Below, piece by piece: positions 1 through 8,442 of a DNA stretch of 64,000 nucleotides. The notes beneath the pieces are model-generated. The model ran no database searches, was not told the origin of the DNA, and worked only from the letters and a program-made list of their open reading frames with translations. The stretch comes from Azoarcus sp. PA01. Its GTDB lineage: Bacteria; Pseudomonadota; Gammaproteobacteria; Burkholderiales; Rhodocyclaceae. Location of the stretch: positions 310,001 to 374,000 of the forward strand of contig LARU01000002.1 of the NCBI GenBank assembly GCA_001274695.2, written 5' to 3'. Every line of letters begins with the position of its first letter. Position 1 is the first letter of the stretch. The position numbers and the translations under genes were made by a program.

Positions 1-88
1 AAACCTCATATCCTTCGCGCTTCATCAGGAATTCGAGCGAAATGACGATGTTCTGCTCATCGTCGGCGATCAGTATCTTTTTGGCCAT
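1..88 (-). CDS. Response regulator, N-terminal fragment (gene continues past the window edge)
   Basis: Only the first 29 codons are inside the window. They read as the start of a CheY-like receiver: [14 protein letters not shown] has the hydrophobic first strand followed by the acidic DDE cluster that binds Mg2+ in receivers. The phospho-acceptor Asp and any output domain lie outside. It starts 29 nt after the stop of the transporter-fused histidine kinase on the same strand, behind a purine-rich GGGAGAGAGGGAG leader, so it is very probably the cognate regulator of that kinase. Whether it is a CheY-like, LuxR-like or NtrC-like regulator cannot be told from this fragment. Confidence 0.8.
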   Translation of the reverse strand, partial: MAKKILIADDEQNIVISLEFLMKREGYEV

Positions 89-117
89 GCTTCTCCCTCT
101 CTCCCGGATATTCTATG

Positions 118-2874
118 TCATTGCACGAGAGCCACCGTGTCGGGATGCGGAGCGTGCAGCGGCAGCACGAACGTAAATACCGTGCCCCGCTCCGGCGACG
201 ATTCCACCCACAGCCGCCCGCCGAAATGCTCGACGATCTGACGGCTGATCGGCAGCCCGAGGCCGGTGCCCTGCGGCCGCGAACGCTCGTCTCCACCCTG
301 CCGGAACTTCTCGAATATCACGCCGTGCAGCTCGGGCGGGATGCCCGGCCCGTTGTCCGACACCGCGACACGCACCTGCCCGGCTTCGGAGGTCAGCGCG
401 ACGCGGATGCGGCCCGCCCCCTGCGGCACGAACTTCGCGGCGTTCGACAGCAGGTTCAGCATCACCTGCACCAGCCGGTCATGGTCCGCCTTCAGGTGCG
501 GCGCTTCGTCCGGCAGCACCAGCTCGACCGTCGCGCCGCGGTCGCGGAACAGCTGGGCCGTGGTGTCGACCGCGTGCTCGACGAGCGCGCGCATGTCGAT
601 GTCGCTGTTGTGCCACTCCGCGTGGCCGGACTCGATTTTCGCCAGATCGAGCACCTGGTTCACGAGACGTGTGAGACGCTCGGTTTCGGACACGATGATG
701 CCGAGAAACCGCATCCGATCCGGGAGGGCGATGTCGGGATCGTCGAGCAGCATTTCGGAGAAGGCGCGGATCGACGTCAGCGGCGTGCGCAGTTCATGCG
801 ACACCGACGACATGAAGTCGTCCTTGAGCCGGTCGAGTTCCTGCAGCCGCTCGTTGGCCGCCCGCAGTTCGGCAGTCGCCGCTTCGAGCGCCCGTGACTT
901 CTCCTCGAGTTCGTGCGAATACGCGCGCACCTGCGACGCCTCGTCGAGGATATCCATGACTTCGTCGAGCCCCAGCGGCTCCTCCTGCACGACCGACCCG
1001 ACCATGACGCGCGCGGAGGCGCTGCCGATCGCCCCGGCGAGCTGCGTCTCGGCGAACTGCACGAGTCCCGCATCCGGCTCGATCTGTGCGATGCCGGCGA
1101 GCCCGCGCTGGCGGGCGTAGTCGGTGAAAGCGCGCTCCGCGCGGGCGGTGCCGAGAAAGCGCGCCACCAGCGGCAGCAAGTCCCGCACATGGGCGCTGCC
1201 GCGCCAGAACGTGGCCGGGGAGGTCCGGTCGCGCCGGAAGACATCGACGAAAAGGGTCGCCTGGCCCGCCTCCTGCCCGGTCGGCGCGCGCAGCAGCGAG
1301 ACGAAAAGATAGCAGGCGATGTTCGCCGCGAGACTCCAGAACAGCGCATGGCTGATGTTGTCGAGCCCCTGCAGTCCGAACAGCTGCTCGGGCCGCAGCA
1401 GCGCGATGCCGAACAGGCCTTGCTCGAGGAATGCCGGATCGAGCCAGCCCGATTTCGCCACCGACGGCAGCATCAGCGTATAGGCCCAGACGACGAAACC
1501 GGCGAGCAGTCCGGCCAGTGCCCCTTCGCGCGTGCCGCCGCGCCAGTACATTCCGCCGAGCATCACGGGCGCGAACTGCGCAACCGCGGCGAAGCTGATC
1601 AGGCCGATGCTGACCAGCGCATAGGCTTCGCCGGCGAGGCGGAAATACAGATAACCGAGCAGCAGCACCACCAGGATCGCGCCGCGCCGGATCCCCAGCA
1701 GCAGGCCGGTGAGATCGCCGTGGGCCGCCCGCCGGTTGAAGCTGCGGCTGCGCAGCACCAGCGGCATCACGAGATCGTTGCACACCATCGTCGACACCGC
1801 GATCGTCTCGACGATGACCATTCCGGTCGCCGCCGACAGGCCGCCGACAAACGCGAGCAGCGCCAGCGCACTGTGGCCGTGGGCGAGCGGCAGCGACAGC
1901 ACGAAGGTGTCCGGGTCGACCGTGCCGCGACCGAAAAACAGCAGCCCGCCGAGCGCGATCGGCAGCACGAAGATGTTGATCAGGAACAGATACGTCGGGA
2001 ACAGCCAGGTCGCGCGGCGCAGGTGCTGTTCGTTCACGTTCTCGACGACCATGACCTGGAACTGCCGCGGCAGGAAGATCACCGACAGCATCGCCAGCAG
2101 TGTCAGCGTGAACCATCCGCCATAGCCGGCGCCGCTGGCGCTCTCGACGGTGAGGAGCCCGGCGAGCTCGGGGTCGGCGAACGCGCGCGTGAAGAGGTCG
2201 CCGAAACCGTCGTACATGCCGTAGGTGACGAACACGCCGATGACCAGAAACGCGAGCAGCTTGACGACCGATTCGAACGCGATCGCCGCGACCATGCCTT
2301 CGTGCCGCTCGGTCGCATCGAGGTGGCGCGCGCCGAACAGCACCGTGAACACCGCCAGCGTCAGGGCGACGTACAGCGTGCTGTCGCCGACCCAGCTGCC
2401 GCCGGCGAGCGCAAAGAACTGCCCGTCGCGCTCGCCGGTGAGCACTGCGTAGCCGCTCGAAATCGCCTTCAGCTGCAGCGCGATGTACGGGATCATCCCG
2501 ACCACCGCGATGATCGTGACCAGCCCGCCGAGCAGATGGCTCTTGCCGTAGCGGCTGGCGATGAAGTCGGCGATCGACGTGATGCGATAGGTCTTGGCGA
2601 TGCGGATCATCTTCAGCATCACGATCCACGACAGCGTCATCGCCAGCGTCGGGCCCAGATAGATCGGCAGGAACCACACGCCGCCCGAGGCCGCGCGACC
2701 GACGCTGCCGAAATAGGTCCACGCGGTGCAATACACGCCGAGCGACAGCGCGTAGGTCCACGGATTCGAGATCACCGAGCGCCGCTGCTCCGCGCGGCGA
2801 TCGGCGAAATAGGCGACGGCGAAAAGGAGCAGCAGGTAGGCGAACGAAACAGCGACGACAGTGCCGGTGAGCAT
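118..2874 (-). CDS. Sodium:solute symporter-fused sensor histidine kinase (CbrA/CrbS type)
   Basis: This 918-residue membrane sensor kinase has an N-terminal SLC5/SSF symporter-like domain (about residues 1-480, roughly 13 membrane segments, with the CbrA-like YALSLGVYCTAWTYFGSVG stretch near residue 41). A STAC-like linker follows (FAETQLAGAIGSASARVMV), then a short coiled coil and a full kinase core. The H-box is SHELRTP with H693. The N-box is LNLLSNAAKF, and the G boxes are DNGPGIP and GTGLGLPIS. There is no PAS domain and no attached receiver, unlike V. cholerae CrbS. The ATG has AAGGA 8 nt upstream and lies 12 nt behind the small membrane gene. The neighbours, acetyl-CoA synthetase and a response regulator, suggest it senses or imports acetate or a related carbon source and controls acs. 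The family is clear; the ligand is inferred. Confidence 0.9.
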   Translation of the reverse strand: MLTGTVVAVSFAYLLLLFAVAYFADRRAEQRRSVISNPWTYALSLGVYCTAWTYFGSVGRAASGGVWFLPIYLGPTLAMTLSWIVMLKMIRIAKTYRITSIADFIASRYGKSHLLGGLVTIIAVVGMIPYIALQLKAISSGYAVLTGERDGQFFALAGGSWVGDSTLYVALTLAVFTVLFGARHLDATERHEGMVAAIAFESVVKLLAFLVIGVFVTYGMYDGFGDLFTRAFADPELAGLLTVESASGAGYGGWFTLTLLAMLSVIFLPRQFQVMVVENVNEQHLRRATWLFPTYLFLINIFVLPIALGGLLFFGRGTVDPDTFVLSLPLAHGHSALALLAFVGGLSAATGMVIVETIAVSTMVCNDLVMPLVLRSRSFNRRAAHGDLTGLLLGIRRGAILVVLLLGYLYFRLAGEAYALVSIGLISFAAVAQFAPVMLGGMYWRGGTREGALAGLLAGFVVWAYTLMLPSVAKSGWLDPAFLEQGLFGIALLRPEQLFGLQGLDNISHALFWSLAANIACYLFVSLLRAPTGQEAGQATLFVDVFRRDRTSPATFWRGSAHVRDLLPLVARFLGTARAERAFTDYARQRGLAGIAQIEPDAGLVQFAETQLAGAIGSASARVMVGSVVQEEPLGLDEVMDILDEASQVRAYSHELEEKSRALEAATAELRAANERLQELDRLKDDFMSSVSHELRTPLTSIRAFSEMLLDDPDIALPDRMRFLGIIVSETERLTRLVNQVLDLAKIESGHAEWHNSDIDMRALVEHAVDTTAQLFRDRGATVELVLPDEAPHLKADHDRLVQVMLNLLSNAAKFVPQGAGRIRVALTSEAGQVRVAVSDNGPGIPPELHGVIFEKFRQGGDERSRPQGTGLGLPISRQIVEHFGGRLWVESSPERGTVFTFVLPLHAPHPDTVALVQ

Positions 2875-2886
2875 GCGGCCGATCCT

Positions 2887-3084
2887 TCAGCGTGCGCCAC
2901 GCTCGACGATCCACGCGACTGCGACCAGCAGCAGCGCCCAGATGCCGAACAGGAAAACCCACAGCATCGGCAGGCCGAGAAAAGGCTCCGGCCGGTCGAA
3001 CAGTGAAAGCACCGGATAGTTGAACAGCAGCACGCCGGTCAGGAAAACCGCCACCAGCCGCTGTCCGGCAAGACCCTTGCGCAT
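2887..3084 (-). CDS. Small two-helix membrane protein upstream of the sensor kinase
   Basis: A 65-residue protein with two predicted membrane segments (about residues 8-27 and 38-59) and no recognised catalytic motif. GAGGAG stands 6 nt ahead of the ATG. The stop codon is 12 nt before the kinase start, so the two are almost certainly co-transcribed and probably translationally coupled. The arrangement recalls the tiny cbrX frame preceding cbrA in pseudomonads. I recognise the position, not a proven homology. An accessory or stabilising role for the symporter part of the kinase is a reasonable guess only. Confidence 0.7.
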   Translation of the reverse strand: MRKGLAGQRLVAVFLTGVLLFNYPVLSLFDRPEPFLGLPMLWVFLFGIWALLLVAVAWIVERGAR

Positions 3085-3167
3085 CAGGGACTCCTCATGA
3101 TGACGACGGCCCCCGGATTATAGCGACACGCGGAATTCGCCCTTCGCCGCCAGCGCCGGCAGGCTGC

Positions 3168-3192
3168 AAAAAAAAAGCGCGCTTTCGCGCGC
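3168..3192 (-). terminator. Intrinsic terminator after acs
   Basis: On the minus strand a perfect GCGCGC stem closed by a GAAA tetraloop is followed by nine T residues. It lies about 90 nt past the acs stop and before the start of the small membrane gene, so it should separate acs transcription from the kinase operon. Confidence 0.85.
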
Positions 3193-3281
3193 CTTCTCCT
3201 CCTCCCCCCGGTCAGCCAGAGTGACTGCCTCATTGTTCTGGCCGGAGCCGGGCCTCTGCGGGCCCGTGCCCCGCAAGGGGT

Positions 3282-5261
3282 TCAGCTCAGCGGCTGGCCC
3301 AGCTGATCCAGGATCGCCGGATTCTCGAGGGTCGACGTGTCCTGGGTGATCTCCTCCCCCTTCGCCAGCTGACGCAGCAGCCGGCGCATGATCTTGCCCG
3401 AACGGGTCTTCGGCAGGTTCTCGCCGAAACGGATGTCCTTGGGCTTGGCGATCGGCCCGATCTCGTGGCCGACCCAGTTCTGCAGTTCCTTGATGATCGC
3501 CTTCGCCTCTTCGCCGCTCGGGCGCGCGCCCTTCAGCACGACGAACGCGACGATCGCCTCGCCGGTGACGTCGTCCGGACGGCCGACGACCGCGGCTTCC
3601 GCGACTTTCTCGTGTGCGACGAGCGCCGACTCGATCTCCATCGTGCCCATGCGGTGACCGGAGACGTTCAGCACGTCGTCGATGCGGCCGGTGATCGTGA
3701 AGTAGCCGGTGTCCTTGTCGCGGATCGCGCCGTCACCGGCGAGATACAGCTTGCCCTTGAAGTCGTCCGGGTAGTACGACTTCTTGAAGCGCTCCGGGTC
3801 ACCCCAGATCGTGCGGATCATCGACGGCCAGGGACGCTTGACGACGAGGATGCCGCCCTGCCCGTTCGGCACTTCGGTGCCGGTCTCGTCGACGACCGCG
3901 CACTGGATGCCCGGGAACGGCAGCGTGCACGAACCCGGCACCAGCGGCGTCGCGCCCGGCATCGGCGTGATCATGTGCGCGCCGGTCTCGGTCTGCCAGA
4001 ACGTATCGACGATCGGGCAGCGTCCGCCGCCGACGTTCTCGTAGTACCACTCCCACGCAGCCGGGTTGATCGGTTCGCCGACCGAGCCGAGGATGCGCAG
4101 GCTCGACAGGTCGTATTTCTTCGGGTGCACCGCAGGATTGTTGTCCGCGGCCTTGATCAGCGAACGGATCGCGGTCGGCGCGGTGTAGAACACCGTGACC
4201 TTGTGATCCTGGATCATCTTCCAGAAACGCCCGGCGTCCGGGTAGGTCGGCACGCCTTCGAACACGATCTCGGTCGTGCCGCACGCAAGCGGGCCGTAAG
4301 TGATGAAAGTGTGGCCGGTGACCCAGCCGATGTCGGCGGTGCACCAGAAGACGTCGTCCGGCTTGATGTCGAAGGTGTACTTCATCGACATGATCGCGTG
4401 CAGCAGGTAGCCGCCGGTCGAGTGCTGGACGCCTTTCGGCTTGCCGGTCGAGCCCGACGTGTAGAGCAGGAACAGCGGATGCTCGGCCTCGACCCATTCG
4501 GGCTCGCAGGTGTCCGGCTGGTTCGCGCAGACGTCGTCGAACCACTGATCGCGGCCGGCTTCCATCGCGGTTTGCGCGCCGGTGCGCTTGACGACGACGA
4601 CGTTCCGGATCGATTCGCAGCCGCCGAGCGCGAGCGCTTCGTCGGCGATCGGCTTGAGCGGCAGCGCCTTGCCGCCGCGGTGCTGGCCGTCGGACGTGAT
4701 CAGCGCGACGGCGCCGGCATCGTTGATGCGGTCACGCAGCGCCTGCGCGGAGAAGCCGCCGAACACGATCGAGTGGGTCGCGCCGATGCGCGCGCAGGCC
4801 TGCATCGCGACGACGCCTTCGATCGACATCGGCAGGTAGATGACGATGCGGTCGCCCTTCTTGACGCCCATCTCGCGCAGCGCGTTCGCGAACTTGCACA
4901 CGCGCGACAGCAGATCCTTGTACGTGACGCGGGTGACGTCGCCGTTGTCGGCTTCGAAAATCAGCGCGACCTTGTCGCCGAGACCGTTATTGACGTTGCG
5001 GTCGAGGCAGTTGTAGGAGACGTTGAGCTGGCCGTCGGCGAACCACTTGAAGAACGGCGCGTTGCTCTCGTCGAGGACCTGGGTGAAAGGCTTCTTCCAC
5101 TCGATCAGTTCGCGCGCGTTGCGTGCCCAGAATCCTTCGTAGTCGTTTTCCGCTTCCTTGCACAACGCAAAATAAGCTTCCATGCCGGAAACCGCGGCGT
5201 TCTTGACGATCTCTTCGGAAGGCTGGTAGATGCGGCTCTGGGTCTGCTGCTCATTCGACAT
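3282..5261 (-). CDS. acs: Acetyl-CoA synthetase (AMP-forming)
   Basis: This cytoplasmic enzyme activates acetate to acetyl-CoA through acetyl-AMP. The 659-residue length is standard. The adenylation motif [11 protein letters not shown], the [12 protein letters not shown] segment and the C-terminal [11 protein letters not shown] motif are present. The last contains the lysine that is reversibly acetylated in Acs enzymes. I chose the ATG at 5261 over a GTG two codons upstream because AGGAG lies 8 nt before the ATG but only 2 nt before the GTG. It is a single gene with its own terminator, next to a symporter-fused two-component system of the kind that controls acs in Vibrio and Pseudomonas, and divergent from fumarase. 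Confidence 0.97.
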   Translation of the reverse strand: MSNEQQTQSRIYQPSEEIVKNAAVSGMEAYFALCKEAENDYEGFWARNARELIEWKKPFTQVLDESNAPFFKWFADGQLNVSYNCLDRNVNNGLGDKVALIFEADNGDVTRVTYKDLLSRVCKFANALREMGVKKGDRIVIYLPMSIEGVVAMQACARIGATHSIVFGGFSAQALRDRINDAGAVALITSDGQHRGGKALPLKPIADEALALGGCESIRNVVVVKRTGAQTAMEAGRDQWFDDVCANQPDTCEPEWVEAEHPLFLLYTSGSTGKPKGVQHSTGGYLLHAIMSMKYTFDIKPDDVFWCTADIGWVTGHTFITYGPLACGTTEIVFEGVPTYPDAGRFWKMIQDHKVTVFYTAPTAIRSLIKAADNNPAVHPKKYDLSSLRILGSVGEPINPAAWEWYYENVGGGRCPIVDTFWQTETGAHMITPMPGATPLVPGSCTLPFPGIQCAVVDETGTEVPNGQGGILVVKRPWPSMIRTIWGDPERFKKSYYPDDFKGKLYLAGDGAIRDKDTGYFTITGRIDDVLNVSGHRMGTMEIESALVAHEKVAEAAVVGRPDDVTGEAIVAFVVLKGARPSGEEAKAIIKELQNWVGHEIGPIAKPKDIRFGENLPKTRSGKIMRRLLRQLAKGEEITQDTSTLENPAILDQLGQPLS

Positions 5262-5509
5262 ATTCACCTCTCCTCAACTGTTCTGAATGGTTGAAGCTGC
5301 CCTGTTGCGGGGCGGCCGGTGGGTTCCAGCCTGTATTGTCGTTCGCGAAAGGCTCCGCGATCTGATGCGCATTTAAGAGCAGCTATCTTACACAGGACTT
5401 ACACGCCGTGCGGATGCCGTAAATCGGGTCTCTTCCTGCACCGCAGCACGCAGCCGGCGCCGGGCTGATAGAATTGCGGCCCCTTGCCCCGCCACCTTGG
5501 AGACGCATC

Positions 5510-7042
5510 ATGACCGTGATTCGCGAAGAAGACCTCATTCAGTCCGTCGCGGATGCCTTTCAGTTCATCAGCTATTACCACCCGCTCGACTTCATCGAAG
5601 CGCTCGGCGAGGCCTGGAAGCGCGAGGAGAACCCCGCGGCGAAAGACGCCATCGCGCAGATCCTGACGAACTCGCGCATGTGCGCCGAAGGCCACCGCCC
5701 GATCTGCCAGGACACGGGCATCGCGGTCGTGTTCCTCAAAGTGGGCATGAACGTGCAGTGGGACGCGACGATGAGCGTCCAGGAGATGGTCAACGAAGGG
5801 GTGCGCCGCGCGTACACCAACACCGACAACAAGCTGCGCGCCTCGGTGCTGCTCGACCCGGCCGGCGCACGGCAGAACAGCAAGGACAACACCCCGGCAG
5901 TCGTGCATTACGAGATCGTGCCGGGCGACCACGTGGAAGTCACCTGTGCGGCGAAGGGCGGCGGCTCCGAGAACAAGACCAAGTTCTACGCGCTGAACCC
6001 GTCGGACTCGATCGTCGACTGGGTGCTCAAGACCGTGCCGACGATGGGCGCGGGCTGGTGTCCGCCGGGCATCCTCGGCATCGGCATCGGCGGCACGCCC
6101 GAAAAAGCGATGCTGCTCGCGAAGGAATCGCTGATGGCCCCGATCGACATCCACGAACTGAAGGCCAAGGCGGCGTCCGGCGCGCAGCTCACGCGCGTCG
6201 AGGAGCTGCGCCTCGAGCTGATGGACAAGGTCAATGCGCTGGGCATCGGCGCGCAGGGTCTCGGCGGCCTCACGACCGTGCTCGACGTCAAGATCCTCGA
6301 CTACCCGACGCACGCGGCGAGCCTGCCGGTCGCGATGATCCCGAACTGCGCGGCGACCCGTCACGTGCATTTCGAACTCGACGGCTCCGGCCCGGCGAAG
6401 CTCGAGGCGCCGAAGCTGGAAGATTGGCCGGACGTCACGTGGCAGGCCGACACGAAGGTCGCGACGCGCGTGAATCTCGACACACTGACGAAGGAAGAAG
6501 TCGCGTCGTGGCAGCCGGGTCAGGTGCTGCTCCTGAACGGCAAGATGCTGACCGGCCGCGACGCCGCGCACAAGCGCATCGCCGACATGCTCGCGAAAGG
6601 CGAGAAGCTGCCGGTCGACTTCACGAACCGCGTCATCTACTACGTCGGCCCGGTCGACCCGGTGCGCGACGAAGTCGTCGGCCCGGCCGGCCCGACGACC
6701 GCGACCCGCATGGACAAGTTCACGCGCATGATGCTCGAGCAGACCGGCCTGATCTCGATGGTCGGCAAGGCCGAGCGTGGCCCGGCGGCGATCGACGCGA
6801 TCCGCGACAACAAGTCCGCCTACCTGATGGCGGTCGGCGGCGCAGCCTACCTCGTCGCCAAAGCGATCAAGACCGCCAGGGTCGTCGGCTTCGCCGATCT
6901 GGGCATGGAAGCGATCTACGAGTTCGACGTGCAGGACATGCCGGTGACCGTCGCGGTCGATTCGAACGGCACCAGCGTGCATGAGACCGGCCCGAAGACA
7001 TGGCAGGCGAAAATCGGCAAGATCCCGGTCGCGACCGCCTGA
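5510..7042 (+). CDS. fumA: Fumarate hydratase, class I (iron-sulphur, homodimeric type)
   Basis: It hydrates fumarate to L-malate in the TCA cycle using an oxygen-sensitive [4Fe-4S] cluster. The 510-residue chain carries both the alpha and beta parts in one polypeptide. Probable cluster ligands by spacing are C66 (in ICQDTG), C184 (in WCPPG) and C280 (in IPNCAATRH). The GGGSENKTKF and GPTTATRMD motifs are also typical. The ATG has GGAG about 9 nt upstream; an in-frame upstream start at 5474 would add an unconserved, proline-rich dozen residues. It is divergent from acs and followed by a clear terminator, so it is monocistronic. Confidence 0.95.
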   Translation: MTVIREEDLIQSVADAFQFISYYHPLDFIEALGEAWKREENPAAKDAIAQILTNSRMCAEGHRPICQDTGIAVVFLKVGMNVQWDATMSVQEMVNEGVRRAYTNTDNKLRASVLLDPAGARQNSKDNTPAVVHYEIVPGDHVEVTCAAKGGGSENKTKFYALNPSDSIVDWVLKTVPTMGAGWCPPGILGIGIGGTPEKAMLLAKESLMAPIDIHELKAKAASGAQLTRVEELRLELMDKVNALGIGAQGLGGLTTVLDVKILDYPTHAASLPVAMIPNCAATRHVHFELDGSGPAKLEAPKLEDWPDVTWQADTKVATRVNLDTLTKEEVASWQPGQVLLLNGKMLTGRDAAHKRIADMLAKGEKLPVDFTNRVIYYVGPVDPVRDEVVGPAGPTTATRMDKFTRMMLEQTGLISMVGKAERGPAAIDAIRDNKSAYLMAVGGAAYLVAKAIKTARVVGFADLGMEAIYEFDVQDMPVTVAVDSNGTSVHETGPKTWQAKIGKIPVATA

Positions 7043-7083
7043 TCGTCTGATCGCCGCTGCGGCGCGTCGCGTCGCATCCTGAG

Positions 7084-7115
7084 AGGCCCGCCGGGGAAAT
7101 CCGGAGGGCCTTTTT
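7084..7115 (+). terminator. Intrinsic terminator after fumarase
   Basis: AGGCCC and GGGCCT arms enclose an inner CCGG-type stem and are followed by TTTTT. It starts about 40 nt after the fumarase stop. Confidence 0.85.
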
Positions 7116-7258
7116 CATCATGCCTGCGGATTTCCTGGGCATTCCAACATGCTGAAACAAACCGGGAGGCCGGAGCGCTTGACCGTGTTATCGCGAAGTC
7201 ATTACGCTTCGTCTGCGTGGGAATTTTTCCCACTTGTTATCTCAACCCGGAGGTCAGG

Positions 7259-8344
7259 ATGAAATACAAATGGCTCGCCGCGCCGCTGTGTGCGACCTCG
7301 GCGCTTTTCCTCGCGCTCAACAGCCCCTCGGTCATCGCCGCCGTCACAGAAGTGACCACTGCGATCTCGGCTCCCGCCGCCGACGTCCCGTCCGGCGACG
7401 CGCCCGATGATCTCGACACCCTCGCAGGCGAGGTGGCCGGCGCCCCGGATGACGTGGCCGATGTACCCGACGGCGTGACGGATGCACCTGACGACATGAC
7501 CGACGCCCCGGATGACGTGACCGACGCACCCGACGACGTGATCGACACCCCGGATGACGTTGCCGATCTGCCGGACGACGAGCTCGAGGATGTTCCAGCC
7601 GAAGACGGCACGATGAGCCGCGGCGCCGCGCCCGTGCAGACGACCGAGACCACGACGAACGCTGACGGTACGACGACGGTGACGCGGACGCGCACCCTCG
7701 ACGCCACCGGCAATGCCCCGGCCCGCGTGCGCACGAGCACGATGACGTTCTCGGCAGAAGGCAAGCTCCTCGAGCAGAGCCGCAGCGACGTTCGCACCAG
7801 CGCCGACGGCGTCGCCGTGCGCGAGAAGACCTCGAGCCTGGAATTCGTAGACGGCCAACCGGTGCGCACGCGCAGCGACATCAAGCGCGATGCCGCGGGC
7901 GAGATCCTGCGCAGCCGCGAGCGCGTCGACCCGATCGAACGCCCGGCCAAGCCGGAGCGCGCCGAGAAGATCGAACGCCTCGAGAAAGTCGAGCGTCCCG
8001 AGAAAGTCGAGCGTCCCGAGAAAGTCGAACGTCCCGAGAAGGTCGAACGTCCCGAGAAGGTCGAACGTCCCGAGAAAGTCGAACGTCCCGAGAAGGTCGA
8101 ACGTCCCGAGAAAGTCGAACGTCCCGAGAAAGTCAAGCGTCCCGAGAAAGTCGAGCGTCCCGAGAAAGTCGAGCGTCCCGAGAAAGTCGAGCGTCCCGAA
8201 AAGATCGAGCGCCCGGAGAAAGTCGAGCGTCCGGAGAAGGTCGAGCGTCCCGAGAAGGTCGAGCGTCCCGAAAAAGTCGAACGTCCCGAGAAAGTCGAAC
8301 GTCCCGAGAAAGTCGAGCGTCCCGAGCGCAGCGGGCGAGGCTGA
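7259..8344 (+). CDS. Secreted, highly charged repeat protein (acidic PDD repeats, then VERPEK repeats)
   Basis: I do not recognise a named family. The 361-residue product starts with a signal peptide (MKYKWLAAPLC..., cleavage probably near residue 26). About residues 40-110 are an acidic low-complexity segment of near-heptad units such as APDDVTD. A middle part (about 120-220) has alternating TTT/TRT and charged strands. The C-terminal third is 19 consecutive hexapeptides, KVERPE with rare KVKRPE or KIERPE, encoded by 18-bp DNA repeats. Prolines every six residues with alternating K/E/R charge suggest an extended rod crossing the periplasm or wall-like space. GGAGG is 6 nt ahead of the ATG; a longer frame from 7217 lacks this support. 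A second VERPEK protein is encoded two genes downstream. Confidence 0.85.
   Translation: MKYKWLAAPLCATSALFLALNSPSVIAAVTEVTTAISAPAADVPSGDAPDDLDTLAGEVAGAPDDVADVPDGVTDAPDDMTDAPDDVTDAPDDVIDTPDDVADLPDDELEDVPAEDGTMSRGAAPVQTTETTTNADGTTTVTRTRTLDATGNAPARVRTSTMTFSAEGKLLEQSRSDVRTSADGVAVREKTSSLEFVDGQPVRTRSDIKRDAAGEILRSRERVDPIERPAKPERAEKIERLEKVERPEKVERPEKVERPEKVERPEKVERPEKVERPEKVERPEKVERPEKVKRPEKVERPEKVERPEKVERPEKIERPEKVERPEKVERPEKVERPEKVERPEKVERPEKVERPERSGRG
7985..8326 (+). repeat. 18-bp tandem repeat, 19 units, coding for VERPEK hexapeptides
   Basis: There are nineteen uninterrupted 18-bp units close to aaagtcgaacgtcccgag, all in frame. Variation is mostly third-position (gag/gaa, gtc with aaa or aag) plus one Val-Lys and one Ile unit. 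The near identity at DNA level points to recent slippage or unequal recombination, and copy number is likely to vary between strains. Confidence 0.97.
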
Positions 8345-8374
8345 CGCATCCCGCAACAACTTCGGCAGATCGCA

Positions 8375-8407
8375 GCCGCCTCGCCGTGGAACTCCACGCG
8401 GGGCGGC
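8375..8407 (+). other. GC-rich hairpin between the repeat gene and the DUF6502 gene
   Basis: GCCGCC and GGCGGC outer arms continue into CGTGG/CCACG around an AACT loop, giving about 14 pairs with one bulged C and one G-T pair. No T-run follows, so it is a weak terminator candidate at best. It may attenuate read-through or stabilise the upstream mRNA. Confidence 0.45.
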
Positions 8408-8412
8408 GATAG

Positions 8413-8418
8413 TATGAT
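8413..8418 (+). promoter_or_regulatory. Possible -10 element of the DUF6502-DUF5666-barrel operon
   Basis: TATGAT (5 of 6 to the sigma-70 -10 consensus) lies directly after the hairpin and 24 nt before the DUF6502 start. I see no good -35 hexamer, so this is tentative. Confidence 0.3.
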
Positions 8419-8442
8419 GGACTGCTGGAGAGAATCTGCCGA

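Noticed and set aside
913..3006. A 697-codon open frame opposite the sensor kinase
   Set aside because: It is rich in Arg, Gln, Asp and His, has no motif and mirrors a clearly coding kinase; such frames are common opposite GC-rich genes.
7985..8326. Regular short repeats that could suggest a CRISPR array
   Set aside because: The units are directly adjacent with no spacers, stay in frame inside an exported protein, and no cas gene is near.
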